A stretch of 64,000 nucleotides of DNA from Massilia soli. Its GTDB lineage: Bacteria; Pseudomonadota; Gammaproteobacteria; Burkholderiales; Burkholderiaceae_D. Positions within the stretch are counted from its first letter, which is position 1; each line of letters begins with the position of its first letter. The notes beneath the pieces are model-generated. The model had not been told where the DNA came from, did not search any database, and saw nothing but the letters and a program-made list of their open reading frames with translations. Below are positions 43,692-52,832 of this stretch, piece after piece. The translations under genes and the position numbers were made by a program. The stretch covers positions 1-64,000 of the forward strand of contig NZ_JAFBIL020000001.1 of assembly GCF_016809835.1 (NCBI RefSeq), written 5' to 3'.

Positions 43692-44824
43692 AGAACAAAA
43701 CGACGCCACTTGCGCATGCCAAGCGCGACGAACAAGACCATCAGGCCAAGCAGCCCGGCCAGTTCCATGCGCACCTCGTGCAGTGACGCGCCCATCTGGT
43801 TGGTGGCGATGAAGCCCTGGATGGCTGCGGTCGAGGGCAAGCTCCAGCCAAGGACCTGCAGCGGGACCGGAATCGCGCTCATTGGCCAGGCCAGGCCGGA
43901 CAAGAACATGATCGGCAACGAGGTGGCGACCAGTAGCTGCATGCTGCGCTCCCGGGTGCGGAAAAACATTCCAATCAACATCCCCAATGCCGCCACGCTG
44001 TAGGCGAAGAGCACGGTCAACACGGCGGTGCCGATCAGGTTGCCGCCGCGCGGATAGTCCTGCCACCAGAAAACGAAGCCGAAAAAATACAGCGCGTTCA
44101 AGGTGACCACCAGCGCGAACGCCGTCAGTGCGCCGCAATACGAGGCCGCACCCGGCGCATAAGGGAACGATTTCTCGCTGCGCCAGCTGCCGAACAGCAG
44201 TCCGATGCCGAGCAAGAAGGTCTGCTGGATGATCAGGACCACCACGCCCGGCACAATATACGATGCGTAGCCTTCGCGCACATTAAACAAGGGCAAAGGC
44301 TCAACGGTCAGCGGCTGGCGCGACGCTTCGGCCTGCATGGCCGATGCGGTGGTAGCGCCCAGGCGCCGCAGTTCAATGCCGGCTGACACAGTACCGGCAA
44401 CCTCGGCCAGGCCATTTAACACCACCTTGTTCAGCAGGGGGTAGGCGCCGTGGCCGCTGACTTCAATTTCTGGCTGCAGACCGGCCAGCACTTTGCGGCT
44501 GAAGTCGGCGGGAATCACCATCGCGCCGGCGGCCTCGCCCTGCCAGACCAGCTCCTGCGCCGCCTCCGGCCGGGTGCTGACACCCACTACCAGGATCGAC
44601 GGGTGCGCCCCGGCGAAGCGAATCAACTGGCGCGACAGCGCCGACTGGTCCTGGTCGACGATCGCAACGGGAACCCGGCGCACCGTTTCGGCGCTATACG
44701 GCAGCGGATAGAAGAATGAATATACGATGCCGGAGATAAAGAACAGCAGCAGCGCCGCCTTGTCCCGGAAGATCGATTGCCAGGTCAGCAAGAAGGCGCG
44801 CGACGCCGCGCGCACGGCGCTCAT
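43682..44824 (-). CDS. ABC-2 type permease of a tripartite exporter (second)
   Basis: A 380-residue inner-membrane permease. An N-terminal helix (about 22-42, ALLLFFISGIVYSFFYP) is followed by a large periplasmic domain (about 43-185, VPVAIVDQDQSALSRQLIRFAG) and five to six C-terminal helices from about 190. This is the YhhJ/ABC2_membrane_3 layout. The start overlaps the first permease's stop (ATGA). Both permeases share the DxDQSAxSRxLIR motif, so they likely pair as a heterodimer. No ATPase gene belongs to this operon. The substrate is unknown. Confidence 0.88.
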   Translation of the reverse strand: MSAVRAASRAFLLTWQSIFRDKAALLLFFISGIVYSFFYPLPYSAETVRRVPVAIVDQDQSALSRQLIRFAGAHPSILVVGVSTRPEAAQELVWQGEAAGAMVIPADFSRKVLAGLQPEIEVSGHGAYPLLNKVVLNGLAEVAGTVSAGIELRRLGATTASAMQAEASRQPLTVEPLPLFNVREGYASYIVPGVVVLIIQQTFLLGIGLLFGSWRSEKSFPYAPGAASYCGALTAFALVVTLNALYFFGFVFWWQDYPRGGNLIGTAVLTVLFAYSVAALGMLIGMFFRTRERSMQLLVATSLPIMFLSGLAWPMSAIPVPLQVLGWSLPSTAAIQGFIATNQMGASLHEVRMELAGLLGLMVLFVALGMRKWRRFVLPA

Positions 44825-46002
44825 GCTGCGCCCCATGTCGCGGGCTGGTTCATCCGCCTGGCCAGGCGCCAGTGCGCCGCTGCGCCCAGGGCAAGCGTGA
44901 ATCCCAGCAGTATTGCAAGCGCCGCCAGGCCGGCATGCAGCGGCGCGCCGGCCATCCATGTGTTGTTCAGCAGCTGCAAGTAATGCGTCAGCGGCAGCGA
45001 CTCGGCCCAGATGCGCGCGCTGGTGGGCATGGCCAGCAGCGGAAATCCCTGGCCGGCGAAGGCAAACGCGGGCGCCGTCAGAAACGCGCAGGCCGACAGC
45101 GCCGCGCGCAGCGAGGACGTATAAGCGACCAGGAAAGCGCCGGCCGCAAGGTAGGCGGTGATGAACAGCAGTGTGCCGGCCAGCATGGCAGTGGCGCTGC
45201 CCGCGATCGGCCAGCCGAGCACCACGCCGAACAACACGAACAAAAACAGCGCATGCACCACGAAGGCGGCCAGCGGGATGAGCAGCTTGCCCAGCAATGC
45301 CGGACCCAGCCTTCCATCGGCGGCGCCGAGCCAGTCGTCCACCGTGGCGGCGCGAAATTCGCGGCCCAGCGCCGTTACCGCGGCCAGCGCCACAAAAATG
45401 TGCAGCAGGCTAAATGCCACCGGCATCGCCAGCGACGGCAGGTAGCTGCCGCTTTCATTGAACAGCGTCGCCGCGCGGATGCGCACCGGCTCGACCTGCG
45501 CGCTGGCCTGGACCGTGCCTGCGCCACGCCGGAGCCGGCCTTCCAGCTCGATCGCCGCCGACAGCGTCGACACCACCATCCGCACATCGCGCGTCATGAC
45601 TCCCGCGTGCGAGGCGAACTGGCCGTTATAGGCCCACTGCACCCTGGCTCCCCTCCCGGCCTGCAGCGCTTCCTGCAACCCGGAGGGAATCGACACCAGG
45701 CCGAAGGCCGCGCGTGCGCGCATCAAGCGGAAGGCCTCCGCTTCATTGTTTGCTGCCAGCACCACCTGCAAGCCGGGCGACGCGTCGAGCATGCGGATCA
45801 AGCTGCGCGACATGGCCGACTGGTCGCGGTCGTGCACCACCAGCGGCAAGTCGCGCGCGACGCCGGCGGAAAATATCCACCATGTCATCAGGTACAGCGC
45901 CAGCGGGATTGCCGTCAGCATCGCCAGATCCCAAGGATCGGCGCGCAGGCGCCGCCACTCGCGCCGCACGGAAGACAGGATGGCATTGCCGGAGCGGGTC
46001 AT
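44821..46002 (-). CDS. ABC-2 type permease of a tripartite exporter (first)
   Basis: A 393-residue paralogue of the following permease with the same plan: one N-terminal helix (about 28-48), a periplasmic domain with VVHDRDQSAMSRSLIRMLD, and C-terminal helices from about 195 to 385. It starts nine bases after the HlyD-type gene and overlaps the next permease by four bases. With the TolC-type channel and the HlyD adaptor it would form an envelope-spanning exporter. Confidence 0.88.
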   Translation of the reverse strand: MTRSGNAILSSVRREWRRLRADPWDLAMLTAIPLALYLMTWWIFSAGVARDLPLVVHDRDQSAMSRSLIRMLDASPGLQVVLAANNEAEAFRLMRARAAFGLVSIPSGLQEALQAGRGARVQWAYNGQFASHAGVMTRDVRMVVSTLSAAIELEGRLRRGAGTVQASAQVEPVRIRAATLFNESGSYLPSLAMPVAFSLLHIFVALAAVTALGREFRAATVDDWLGAADGRLGPALLGKLLIPLAAFVVHALFLFVLFGVVLGWPIAGSATAMLAGTLLFITAYLAAGAFLVAYTSSLRAALSACAFLTAPAFAFAGQGFPLLAMPTSARIWAESLPLTHYLQLLNNTWMAGAPLHAGLAALAILLGFTLALGAAAHWRLARRMNQPATWGAA

Positions 46003-46011
46003 CGCGGATGC

Positions 46012-46989
46012 TCAGCGATCGAATACAACCGTCATGCCCGGGCGCAGCCCAGGCACCGGCGCGGTCGGACGCAGCCTGACTTCAAACGTGCGCAAGTCGG
46101 TGCCGCCCGGGCGCGCCGCGCGCCAGGTGGCGAAGGCCGGCAGCGCAGACACCGTGGCGACCCTGAACTGGGCCTTGACCTGCAGCGCGGGAATGGTGCC
46201 CTGGTGCAGGGAATCCTTGGCATACGGCTTGAACTGGTCCTCGCGCACGGCCACCACGGCCCAGACATCGGACAGGTCGACCAGGGTCATGACGGGGAAA
46301 CCCTGCGGCGCCAGTTCACCGGCCTGGATGGCGACCCTGGTGACTTCGCCGGCGGCCGGCGCCGTGATGCGCGTCTCGCCGAGCGCTGCACCGGTCTCGG
46401 CCACCACGCCGTCCACCTGGCGCAACTGCGCCTGGGCCGCCAGCTTGTCTTCCGGGCGGGCGCCCTGGCGCGCCATCTCGTATTGGGCCCTGGCCGCCGT
46501 TGCCAGTTCGCCGGCCGAGCGCGCCTGCGTCTCGGCGTCGTCGCGTTTCTGGCGCGCGACCACGCCTTCGGCATACATCGCCGCGATCCGCTGGTGGGTC
46601 AGCCTGGCCAGCCTGGCGCCGGCTTCGGCACGCTCCCAGTTCGCGCGCGCGGCCACGATTTCCTGGGGGCGCGCGCCGGCCAGCGCTTTCTCGCTGGCGG
46701 CGCGGGCGGCATCGCGCGCGGCCTCGGCCTGCGCCACCTTGGCGCGCACTTCCGGGCTGTCGAGCTCGAACAGCAGGTCGCCGCGCCGGACCGTCTGCCC
46801 GAGCTGCACATGAACCCGTCCGACCCGCCCTGGCACCTTCGACGAGACGTTGGTTTCCTGCGCTTCGACCTGGCCCTGGACCGGGTCGCGCGGGGGCTGG
46901 AATGCCTTGTACAGGCCCCATCCGAGCAGGGCAAGGACGGCGGCGGCGGCGACGGCGCCGATCAGGCGCCTGGTGCGAGGTTCAGCCAT
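46012..46989 (-). CDS. HlyD-family periplasmic adaptor protein
   Basis: A 325-residue membrane-fusion protein. A single N-terminal helix (about 8-26, LIGAVAAAAVLALLGWGLYK) anchors it in the inner membrane. A biotinyl-lipoyl-like half follows (VSSKVPGRVGRVHVQLGQTVRRGD), then a long Ala/Arg/Glu-rich coiled-coil hairpin (about 75-205) and the second lipoyl half with beta-barrel (ITAPAAGEVTRVAIQAGE, then VDLSDVWAVVAVRED). It bridges the ABC-2 permeases to the TolC-type channel encoded just upstream (two-base gap). A mediocre GAAAG precedes the ATG at 46989. Confidence 0.92.
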   Translation of the reverse strand: MAEPRTRRLIGAVAAAAVLALLGWGLYKAFQPPRDPVQGQVEAQETNVSSKVPGRVGRVHVQLGQTVRRGDLLFELDSPEVRAKVAQAEAARDAARAASEKALAGARPQEIVAARANWERAEAGARLARLTHQRIAAMYAEGVVARQKRDDAETQARSAGELATAARAQYEMARQGARPEDKLAAQAQLRQVDGVVAETGAALGETRITAPAAGEVTRVAIQAGELAPQGFPVMTLVDLSDVWAVVAVREDQFKPYAKDSLHQGTIPALQVKAQFRVATVSALPAFATWRAARPGGTDLRTFEVRLRPTAPVPGLRPGMTVVFDR

Positions 46990-46991
46990 GG

Positions 46992-48428
46992 TTATTCTTT
47001 CGTGAGGTCGACGGTGTGCGTTGCGGTCCTGGACAGCGCAGCGAGCCGGTCCGGCTCGCCAGCGGTGGCGAGCAGCCTGGCCAGCGCCATGACGTACTCG
47101 TACGCCGCCTGTGCGCGCTCGAGCGAGGACTTGGTGTAATTGAGCGAGGCGTCGGCCACCTCGGTCGAGGTGGCCTGGCCATTCTGGAACGCGACCTGCG
47201 CCAGGCGCCGCGTCTCGAATGCCAGTTCGATCGCCGACGCCATCGACAGATAGCGCTGGCGGGCGTCCTCCATGGCGCGCCACTGGCTTTCCGCCAGCGT
47301 GGGAATATCGCGTCCGGCCTGTTCCGCGGCAACCTCGACGCGCTGCTGCTCGAGCCGCGCCGCGGACATCATCTTCGCGCGGTCGATCCGTTCAACCAGC
47401 GGGATGCTGACGGACACGCCAACCAGCCAGTTGGCGCGCGAGGAGCTGCCGCGGTTCAGGTTGTAGTTGGCGATCCCGAGGACGGTCGGGCTAAATTGTT
47501 TGCCTTGCATCTGCAGCGCACCCGCGGCCTGCTTGCGCTTGCCGTCAATTTGTTTCCACGCCGCGTTCGACGCCATCGCCGCATCGATGAACGAGGCCAG
47601 CGATCCGACCGGCTGGGCATGCACGAACAGGGCGGTGGTCGGGGTCACGGCGCCGGGCGCGTCGAGCAGGCGGCGCAAGGCGAGCTGCGCAATCTCGAGG
47701 TCGCTGCCAGCCTTCGCCGCTTCCCTGAGCGCATTGTCGACGGCGACATCGGCTTTCAGGCGCTCGACCTTGGCGATCAGGCCGGTGCGCTCCATCTTCA
47801 GCGCCGCGCTCTGGTGCTCTTTGGCGAGCGCTGCCGCAGAGCTGCGCAGTTGCCAGGCCTTGCGCGCCAGCTGCACCGTGAAGTAGCGCTGCGCCAGCTG
47901 GGTCGCCGCGTCATCCTGCGCCGCCTGCACGCTGGCGCCGGCCTCGTCGGCGCGCGCCTGCGCGACCTGCTTGAGCGCATCGAGGCGTCCGCCGGTGTAG
48001 ATCGGCCAGACCGAGCTCACGCCAAGCGAGCGCACGTCGAACACCCGGTCCACCGTCAGCGAAGGCGGGATCTCAGGCAGGGTCAGGCCCGGCAGCGGCG
48101 GTAGCGAGTCGAGCAAGGGGTTGGCCAGTTGCGCGATACTGCCGGTGTCGACGCTCAGGGTGGTCGACACCCGCCCGGCGAATCCGGACAGGCGCGCATC
48201 CGGCCCGTCGATCCGGCGAACCGCCTCGGCCTGCAATTGTTTGGCCTGGAAATCAAGTCTGGCGCCATTGATCGCGCCCGACTTCGCCGTGGCCTGGCGC
48301 AACGCCTCGGCGTAGTCGACCGCGATAGCGGGGGGGGCGGCCTGGGCCTGCGTTTGCGCGTGGGCCGGCATCAACGCCAGCATCGCCGCTGCCGCTGGTA
48401 GCCAGACGTGGATCAACTTCTCTTTCAT
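46992..48428 (-). CDS. TolC-family outer membrane efflux channel
   Basis: A 478-residue outer-membrane factor. The signal peptide (about 1-24, ending MPAHAQ) is followed by two OEP repeats of long helices and short strands; GVSSVWPIYTGGRLDALKQ near residue 135 and VGVSVSIPLVERIDRAK near 330 are the typical strand-helix transitions. It should form the trimeric exit duct for the downstream HlyD adaptor and permeases. It is the first gene of the operon; GGAG lies six bases before its ATG. The 292 bases between it and the divergent tetR-type gene must hold both promoters. Confidence 0.92.
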   Translation of the reverse strand: MKEKLIHVWLPAAAAMLALMPAHAQTQAQAAPPAIAVDYAEALRQATAKSGAINGARLDFQAKQLQAEAVRRIDGPDARLSGFAGRVSTTLSVDTGSIAQLANPLLDSLPPLPGLTLPEIPPSLTVDRVFDVRSLGVSSVWPIYTGGRLDALKQVAQARADEAGASVQAAQDDAATQLAQRYFTVQLARKAWQLRSSAAALAKEHQSAALKMERTGLIAKVERLKADVAVDNALREAAKAGSDLEIAQLALRRLLDAPGAVTPTTALFVHAQPVGSLASFIDAAMASNAAWKQIDGKRKQAAGALQMQGKQFSPTVLGIANYNLNRGSSSRANWLVGVSVSIPLVERIDRAKMMSAARLEQQRVEVAAEQAGRDIPTLAESQWRAMEDARQRYLSMASAIELAFETRRLAQVAFQNGQATSTEVADASLNYTKSSLERAQAAYEYVMALARLLATAGEPDRLAALSRTATHTVDLTKE

Positions 48429-48684
48429 ACATCACTCCGGTATGCGATCGCAAGGCAGGCGCTGCCTTGCGCGGCGGTTGGCCGATCCATCGATGGCCGA
48501 TGTTAGCCATTCTGCATCAATGATAACGCTTCAGGCACGGCCATGGGCATGCCGTCGTGCCAGCCTGAAAAGCGATCTGCTTCACCGGTCGCGCCCGCCT
48601 GTCCAGCCGGTCACGGCGCGGGCGCCTGCGTGCTGCGCCTGGCTGTCGAGCCGGCAGCGGCTTGAAGCGGATCGCGCACGATTC

Positions 48685-48700
48685 AAGACGACTGGTCTAA
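48685..48700. promoter_or_regulatory. Operator upstream of the NemR-like regulator gene
   Basis: AAGACGACTGGTCTAA resembles the site at 49380-49396 (TTAGACGACCAGTCTAA): arms AGAC/GTCT around a five-base centre. It overlaps the spacer of a plausible promoter (TATACT at 48708-48713), 20 bases before the tetR-type start, as expected for autorepression. The two sites flank the regulator gene and share no other sequence, which argues for a bona fide operator. Confidence 0.65.
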
Positions 48701-48720
48701 TTTGCGCTATACTGCCCCAC

Positions 48721-49326
48721 ATGAGCACTGACCAACACAGCGTACGCCAGCATATCCTTGACACCGGCAAGGCGATTATCGCGGGCAAGGGCTATTCCGC
48801 CGTTGGCCTGAACGAGATCCTCTCCGGCGCCGGGGTGCCCAAAGGCTCGTTCTACCATTACTTCAAGTCGAAGGAGCAGTTCGGCGAGGCCTTGCTCGAC
48901 GATTATGTCGACGCTTACCTGACGGAACTCGATGCGATGCTCGCGGCCGACGGCAGCCCAGCGGCCACGCGCCTGATGCGCTACTGGGACAGCTGGCTGG
49001 TCGTGTGCGCCGATGAATGCGCCGGCAGCAAGTGCCTGGTGGTCAAGCTCAGCGGCGAGGTGGCCGACCTGTCGCCGTCGATGCGCGGCGCCCTGCTGCG
49101 CGGCACGAATCACATCGTGCAGCGGCTCGCCGCCTGCATCGCGGAAGGGGCTGGCGACGGCTCGATTCCAACCAGAATCAACCCGCAGCACGCCGCGCTC
49201 GCGCTCTACGAGCTGTGGCTGGGCGCCGCCCTGCTAACCAAGCTGCGGCGCGCACCGAGCGCATTCGATGGCGCCATGCGCGCCACCAGGGCACTGCTCG
49301 ACCTGCCCGGCCCCGGCCTGGCCTGA
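48721..49326 (+). CDS. TetR-family regulator, NemR-like
   Basis: A 201-residue repressor. The N-terminal helix-turn-helix (about 8-52: ILDTGKAIIAGKGYSAVGLNEI then PKGSFYHYFKSKEQF) is canonical. The ligand domain has three cysteines (Cys96, Cys100, Cys105) in the block CADECAGSKCLVVKLSGEVADLS, which resembles the region carrying the redox-sensing cysteine of E. coli NemR. With a YqhD-type dehydrogenase and a DJ-1-like gene following, and matching operators before itself and before the dehydrogenase gene, it is probably an electrophile or aldehyde sensor. The efflux operon is divergent from it and might also be a target. Confidence 0.85.
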   Translation: MSTDQHSVRQHILDTGKAIIAGKGYSAVGLNEILSGAGVPKGSFYHYFKSKEQFGEALLDDYVDAYLTELDAMLAADGSPAATRLMRYWDSWLVVCADECAGSKCLVVKLSGEVADLSPSMRGALLRGTNHIVQRLAACIAEGAGDGSIPTRINPQHAALALYELWLGAALLTKLRRAPSAFDGAMRATRALLDLPGPGLA

Positions 49327-49379
49327 CACCCGCGCGCCACGCCCGATCACGGGCGCTGGCGCAGATTTTCCATGACAAT

Positions 49380-49396
49380 TTAGACGACCAGTCTAA
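49380..49396. promoter_or_regulatory. Operator upstream of the alcohol dehydrogenase gene
   Basis: TTAGAC-GACCA-GTCTAA is a perfect 6-bp inverted repeat with a five-base centre, 11 bases before the dehydrogenase ATG and directly before its AGGAG ribosome site. It matches the operator at 48685-48700. Binding here would block transcription initiation or early elongation into the dehydrogenase-DJ-1 pair. Confidence 0.7.
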
Positions 49397-49407
49397 TAGG
49401 AGTTTGA

Positions 49408-50565
49408 ATGCTGAATTTTAATTTTTACAATCCCACCCGGATCATCTTTGGCAAGGACACCGTCGCATCGCTGTCTACGCTGGTACCGCCAACGGCACGC
49501 GTGCTGGTGCTGGTTGGCGGCGCCAGCGCCGAAAAGACCGGCACGCTGGCCGAAGTGCGCTCCGCGCTGGGCGAGCGCGTCGTCCACGTGTTTGCCGGCA
49601 TCGAACCGAATCCCAGCTTTGAAACGCTGATGCGCGCGGTCGAACAGGTACGGCGCGACAAGCTCGACTTCCTGCTTGCTGTCGGCGGTGGATCGGTTAT
49701 CGATGGCACCAAGTTCGTCGCCGCGGCAGCCAATTACGATGGCGATCCATGGGAAATCATGCAAACGGGCGGCGCCAGTATCGGCAGCGCATTGCCTTTC
49801 GGCACCGTCTTGACGCTGCCTGCCACCGGATCGGAAATGAACAACGGATCGGTGGTGACCCTGAAGGCGACCCACACCAAGCTGCCGTTCCGCAGCATCC
49901 ATGTGTTCCCGCAGTTTTCGGTGCTCGATCCCACCAAGACCTACTCCCTGCCCGAGAAGCAGGTGGCAAATGGCCTGGTCGACGCATTCGTGCACATTAC
50001 CGAGCAATACCTGACCTTCCCGGTGCAGGCGCTGGCGCAGGACCGGTTCGCCGAAGGACTGCTGCAAACGCTGGTGGAAATCGCCCCGCGCGCGATCAGC
50101 GAGCCTGAAGACTACGCCACCCGCAGCAACCTGATGTGGACCGCATCGCTGGCGCTCAACGGCCTGATCGGCGCTGGGGTGCCGCAGGACTGGGCCACCC
50201 ACATGATCGGCCATGAATTGACGGCGCTCTACGACATCGACCATGCGCGCACGCTCGCGATCGTGCTGCCGGCCCTGCTCGATGTGCAGCGCGACAAGAA
50301 GCGCGCAAAGCTGCTTCAATATGCAGAGCGCGTGTGGGGGATCAAGTCAGGTAGCGAAGACCAGCGCATCGATGCCGCGCTGGAAGCGACACGCAACTTC
50401 TTCGAGAACCTTGGCATTCCGACCCGCCTGTCCGCCTATGGCCTTGGCGCGGCGGCAATCGACGAGGTCGTCGGCCAGCTCGGCAAGCACGGCATGACCC
50501 GCCTCGGCGAGCATGGCGATGTCGATCTCGCCGTCAGCCGCACGATTCTCGAAGCGGCCCTGTAA
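49408..50565 (+). CDS. Iron-containing alcohol dehydrogenase, YqhD-like
   Basis: A 385-residue group III dehydrogenase that reduces aldehydes with NADPH. The metal ligands match YqhD: Asp192 and His196 in GLVDAFVHITEQ, His265 in WATHMIGHE and His279 in YDIDHA. The cofactor motif GGGSVIDG is at 93-100 and LPATGSEMN near 138-146. In E. coli YqhD detoxifies short and lipid-derived aldehydes; the upstream NemR-like regulator and downstream DJ-1-like gene fit the same use. AGGAG precedes the ATG, and an inverted-repeat operator overlaps its promoter region. Confidence 0.94.
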   Translation: MLNFNFYNPTRIIFGKDTVASLSTLVPPTARVLVLVGGASAEKTGTLAEVRSALGERVVHVFAGIEPNPSFETLMRAVEQVRRDKLDFLLAVGGGSVIDGTKFVAAAANYDGDPWEIMQTGGASIGSALPFGTVLTLPATGSEMNNGSVVTLKATHTKLPFRSIHVFPQFSVLDPTKTYSLPEKQVANGLVDAFVHITEQYLTFPVQALAQDRFAEGLLQTLVEIAPRAISEPEDYATRSNLMWTASLALNGLIGAGVPQDWATHMIGHELTALYDIDHARTLAIVLPALLDVQRDKKRAKLLQYAERVWGIKSGSEDQRIDAALEATRNFFENLGIPTRLSAYGLGAAAIDEVVGQLGKHGMTRLGEHGDVDLAVSRTILEAAL

Positions 50566-50628
50566 GCCAGGGGACGCCAGCCCAGCGCACGACAAACGCA
50601 CGACAGATTTACTCACCAGGAGACTCAC

Positions 50629-51306
50629 ATGAATGTATTGATGGTAATGACCTCGCATGACCAACTCGGCGACACCGGCAAAAAGACCGGCTTCTGGCTC
50701 GAAGAATTCGCCGCGCCCTACTACACCCTGAAGGATGCCGGCGCCAACGTCACCGTGGTCTCGCCGCTCGGCGGCCAGCCGCCGCTCGATCCCAAGAGCG
50801 ACGAGCCGGACGCGCAAACCGACGCGACCCGGCGTTTCAAGGAAGACGCCGCAGCGCAGGCGACGCTGGCCTCCACCGGCAAGCTGGCCGAGGTCAACGC
50901 GGCTGACTTCGACGCCGTGTTCTATCCTGGCGGACACGGCCCGCTATGGGACCTGGCCGAAGACAAGGCATCGATTGCCCTGATCGAAGCGATGGCCGCG
51001 GCGGGCAAACCGGTCGCCGCGGTGTGCCATGCCCCGGGCGTGCTGCGCCATGTCAAGGGCGCCGACGGCGCCCCACTGGTCAAGGGCAAGAAAGTCACCG
51101 GCTTCACCAACACGGAAGAAGAAGCCGTGGGGCTGACCGACGTGGTGCCGTTCCTGGTCGAAGACATGCTCAAGGAAAATGGCGGCAACTACTCGAAAGG
51201 CGCCGACTGGCAATCGTATGTGCTCACCGACGGCAAGCTGATCACCGGACAGAACCCGGCGTCGTCGGAGGAAGGCGCCAAAGCGCTGCTCAAGCTGCTG
51301 GCATAA
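50629..51306 (+). CDS. DJ-1/PfpI-superfamily protein (type 1 glutamine amidotransferase-like)
   Basis: A 225-residue protein of the HchA/YajL side of the DJ-1 superfamily. The nucleophile Cys133 is in VAAVCHAPGVLR, the partner Glu near 25-26 in GFWLEEFAAPY, and the surrounding PGGHGPLWDLAED block is characteristic. Relatives act as glyoxalase III or chaperone-like protectors against carbonyl stress. It lies 63 bases after the dehydrogenase gene with its own AGGAGA site, probably in the same transcript. A broken copy of a closely similar gene lies at 32069-32203. Confidence 0.92.
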   Translation: MNVLMVMTSHDQLGDTGKKTGFWLEEFAAPYYTLKDAGANVTVVSPLGGQPPLDPKSDEPDAQTDATRRFKEDAAAQATLASTGKLAEVNAADFDAVFYPGGHGPLWDLAEDKASIALIEAMAAAGKPVAAVCHAPGVLRHVKGADGAPLVKGKKVTGFTNTEEEAVGLTDVVPFLVEDMLKENGGNYSKGADWQSYVLTDGKLITGQNPASSEEGAKALLKLLA

Positions 51307-51311
51307 GCGAA

Positions 51312-51335
51312 GGGGGCGCCTGCCCTGGCGCCCCT
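51312..51335. terminator. GC-rich hairpin between convergent genes
   Basis: GGGGCGCC (51313-51320) pairs with GGCGCCCC (51327-51334) around TGCCCT, six bases after the DJ-1-like stop and 16 bases before the end of the convergent amidohydrolase gene. No T-run is present on either strand, so its role as terminator is likely but unproven. Confidence 0.5.
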
Positions 51336-51350
51336 CCAGCGCGATGCCGC

Positions 51351-52616
51351 TCAATGATCGAGCGAGGAAACCTTGCCGGTGTTTATCACCATGTCGCCCT
51401 GTTTGACAACCAGGACTGGTGCCGATAGCCGGGCAAGGTCCTGCAACGGGTTTTGCTCGTAGAGATTGAAGCTCGCCTCACAGCCTAGTTCCAGGCAGCC
51501 GACACGTCGGCGCGGGAACATCCACTGCGCCGTCGCAACGGTGGACATGTTGATGAGTTCGGCCGGCTGGAACAGCCCTGTCGCGGCCAGCGCATTGATT
51601 TCATCGAGGACACTGCCTTCGAAACGGTCCGAACCCGTCAACAGCCTGACCTTGTGTTTGCGCAGCATGCGCAGGTTCTCTGCATACAGCCCGGCAACCG
51701 CCGGGCCATCGCCCGGTTTCGCTGCCAAATGATAGGCCGAGGCAGCCATTGTCGGGATCACCGTCACGCCTTTGACGGCAGCAGACTTCACAACCTTGTC
51801 GGAGAGGCGATAGTCGTCAACGCGCTGGTTTTTCGCGATACGGTAGCCGGGAAGATGCGCAATCGTGTCGACGCCCGCTTCCACGGCGAGCCGGAAATCG
51901 GCAGCCGTGTCGACATGTGCGACGACCCGCAGTCCGGCGCTGCGGGCCAGCGGCACAAGCGCCGACAACACATCTGGCGTGACGCCATTGAAACCATCGA
52001 GTTCCGGCCGTTTGGCGTTGCGCATGCCATTCACGGCATCGATCAGGACCACTTTCACAAAGTCTGTCCTGGTGGTCGCGAAGTGCGGCCATTTGCGCTG
52101 CAGATCCGAGGCGCTATCGGCAATCAACATTCCTTCGACGAGTTCGTCAAAGCTCATTGCCATGCCAGCCTCTTTGGCGCCGGCCCGGGCGATACCGATC
52201 GGGTGTCCGGTTGTGCTGGTGATGCCGATGCGGGCAAACGCGGTTGACGGCGCCGTGCGGCTGTCGAACAGTGCCGAGCACTGCAACGACGCGGGATCGG
52301 TCGCGAACAGCTGCGCGGAATACAGGACGCCGCGCTTGATGTAGCCTTGCGCCATCTGCGCCGCCATGTAGCAGTTCTGCAGGTTGTGGTTGTGCGCTTC
52401 GGCCAGGCCCGGAATGACATAGCCGCCGCGCAGGTCGACCGTTTTTGTTGCCGGCCCTCCAGCGACGATCTTGCCGTCGCGGACCGTAACGTCCCGCTTC
52501 ACGAACGTGTCACCACCGAACCAGTGACCATTGGTATAACGTACTGTGTCCGCCGACGCGGGTTGAGCAACACCGATAAGCAACGCAAGAGAGCAGACGA
52601 CTGAAGACGACTTCAT
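51351..52616 (-). CDS. Secreted amidohydrolase-family protein
   Basis: A 421-residue periplasmic metal-dependent hydrolase. The signal peptide is at about 1-22 (LLIGVAQPASA). An imidazolonepropionase-like composite domain follows: VRDGKIVAGG, then VIPGLAEAHNHNL with metal ligands His75 and His77, LRVVAHVDTAADFRLAVEAGVDTIAHLPG carrying further histidines, and LLTGSDRFEGS with the catalytic aspartate. The C-terminal end (SPVLVVKQGDMV) resembles the usual small beta domain. The substrate is unknown. A GGGA site lies before the ATG. It stands alone and convergent to the dehydrogenase/DJ-1 pair. Confidence 0.85.
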   Translation of the reverse strand: MKSSSVVCSLALLIGVAQPASADTVRYTNGHWFGGDTFVKRDVTVRDGKIVAGGPATKTVDLRGGYVIPGLAEAHNHNLQNCYMAAQMAQGYIKRGVLYSAQLFATDPASLQCSALFDSRTAPSTAFARIGITSTTGHPIGIARAGAKEAGMAMSFDELVEGMLIADSASDLQRKWPHFATTRTDFVKVVLIDAVNGMRNAKRPELDGFNGVTPDVLSALVPLARSAGLRVVAHVDTAADFRLAVEAGVDTIAHLPGYRIAKNQRVDDYRLSDKVVKSAAVKGVTVIPTMAASAYHLAAKPGDGPAVAGLYAENLRMLRKHKVRLLTGSDRFEGSVLDEINALAATGLFQPAELINMSTVATAQWMFPRRRVGCLELGCEASFNLYEQNPLQDLARLSAPVLVVKQGDMVINTGKVSSLDH

Positions 52617-52832
52617 GGACAGGATCCCAAAAAATCAATATAAGGATCGAAATATGGTGCCTAAGAAATAAATCGATGTCCAGAAGAATGTCGTGCCGCC
52701 ATTCGAGCGTCGGTTTCATGAAGGGCTCAATCTAAGCCAACAACAAATCCCGATGCCTACATTCAGGCTGGCAAGATTACGGTAAGATGAAGTCGTTCGC
52801 TCCCATCAACCTGCAAAGGGATCTGCGCGCCC

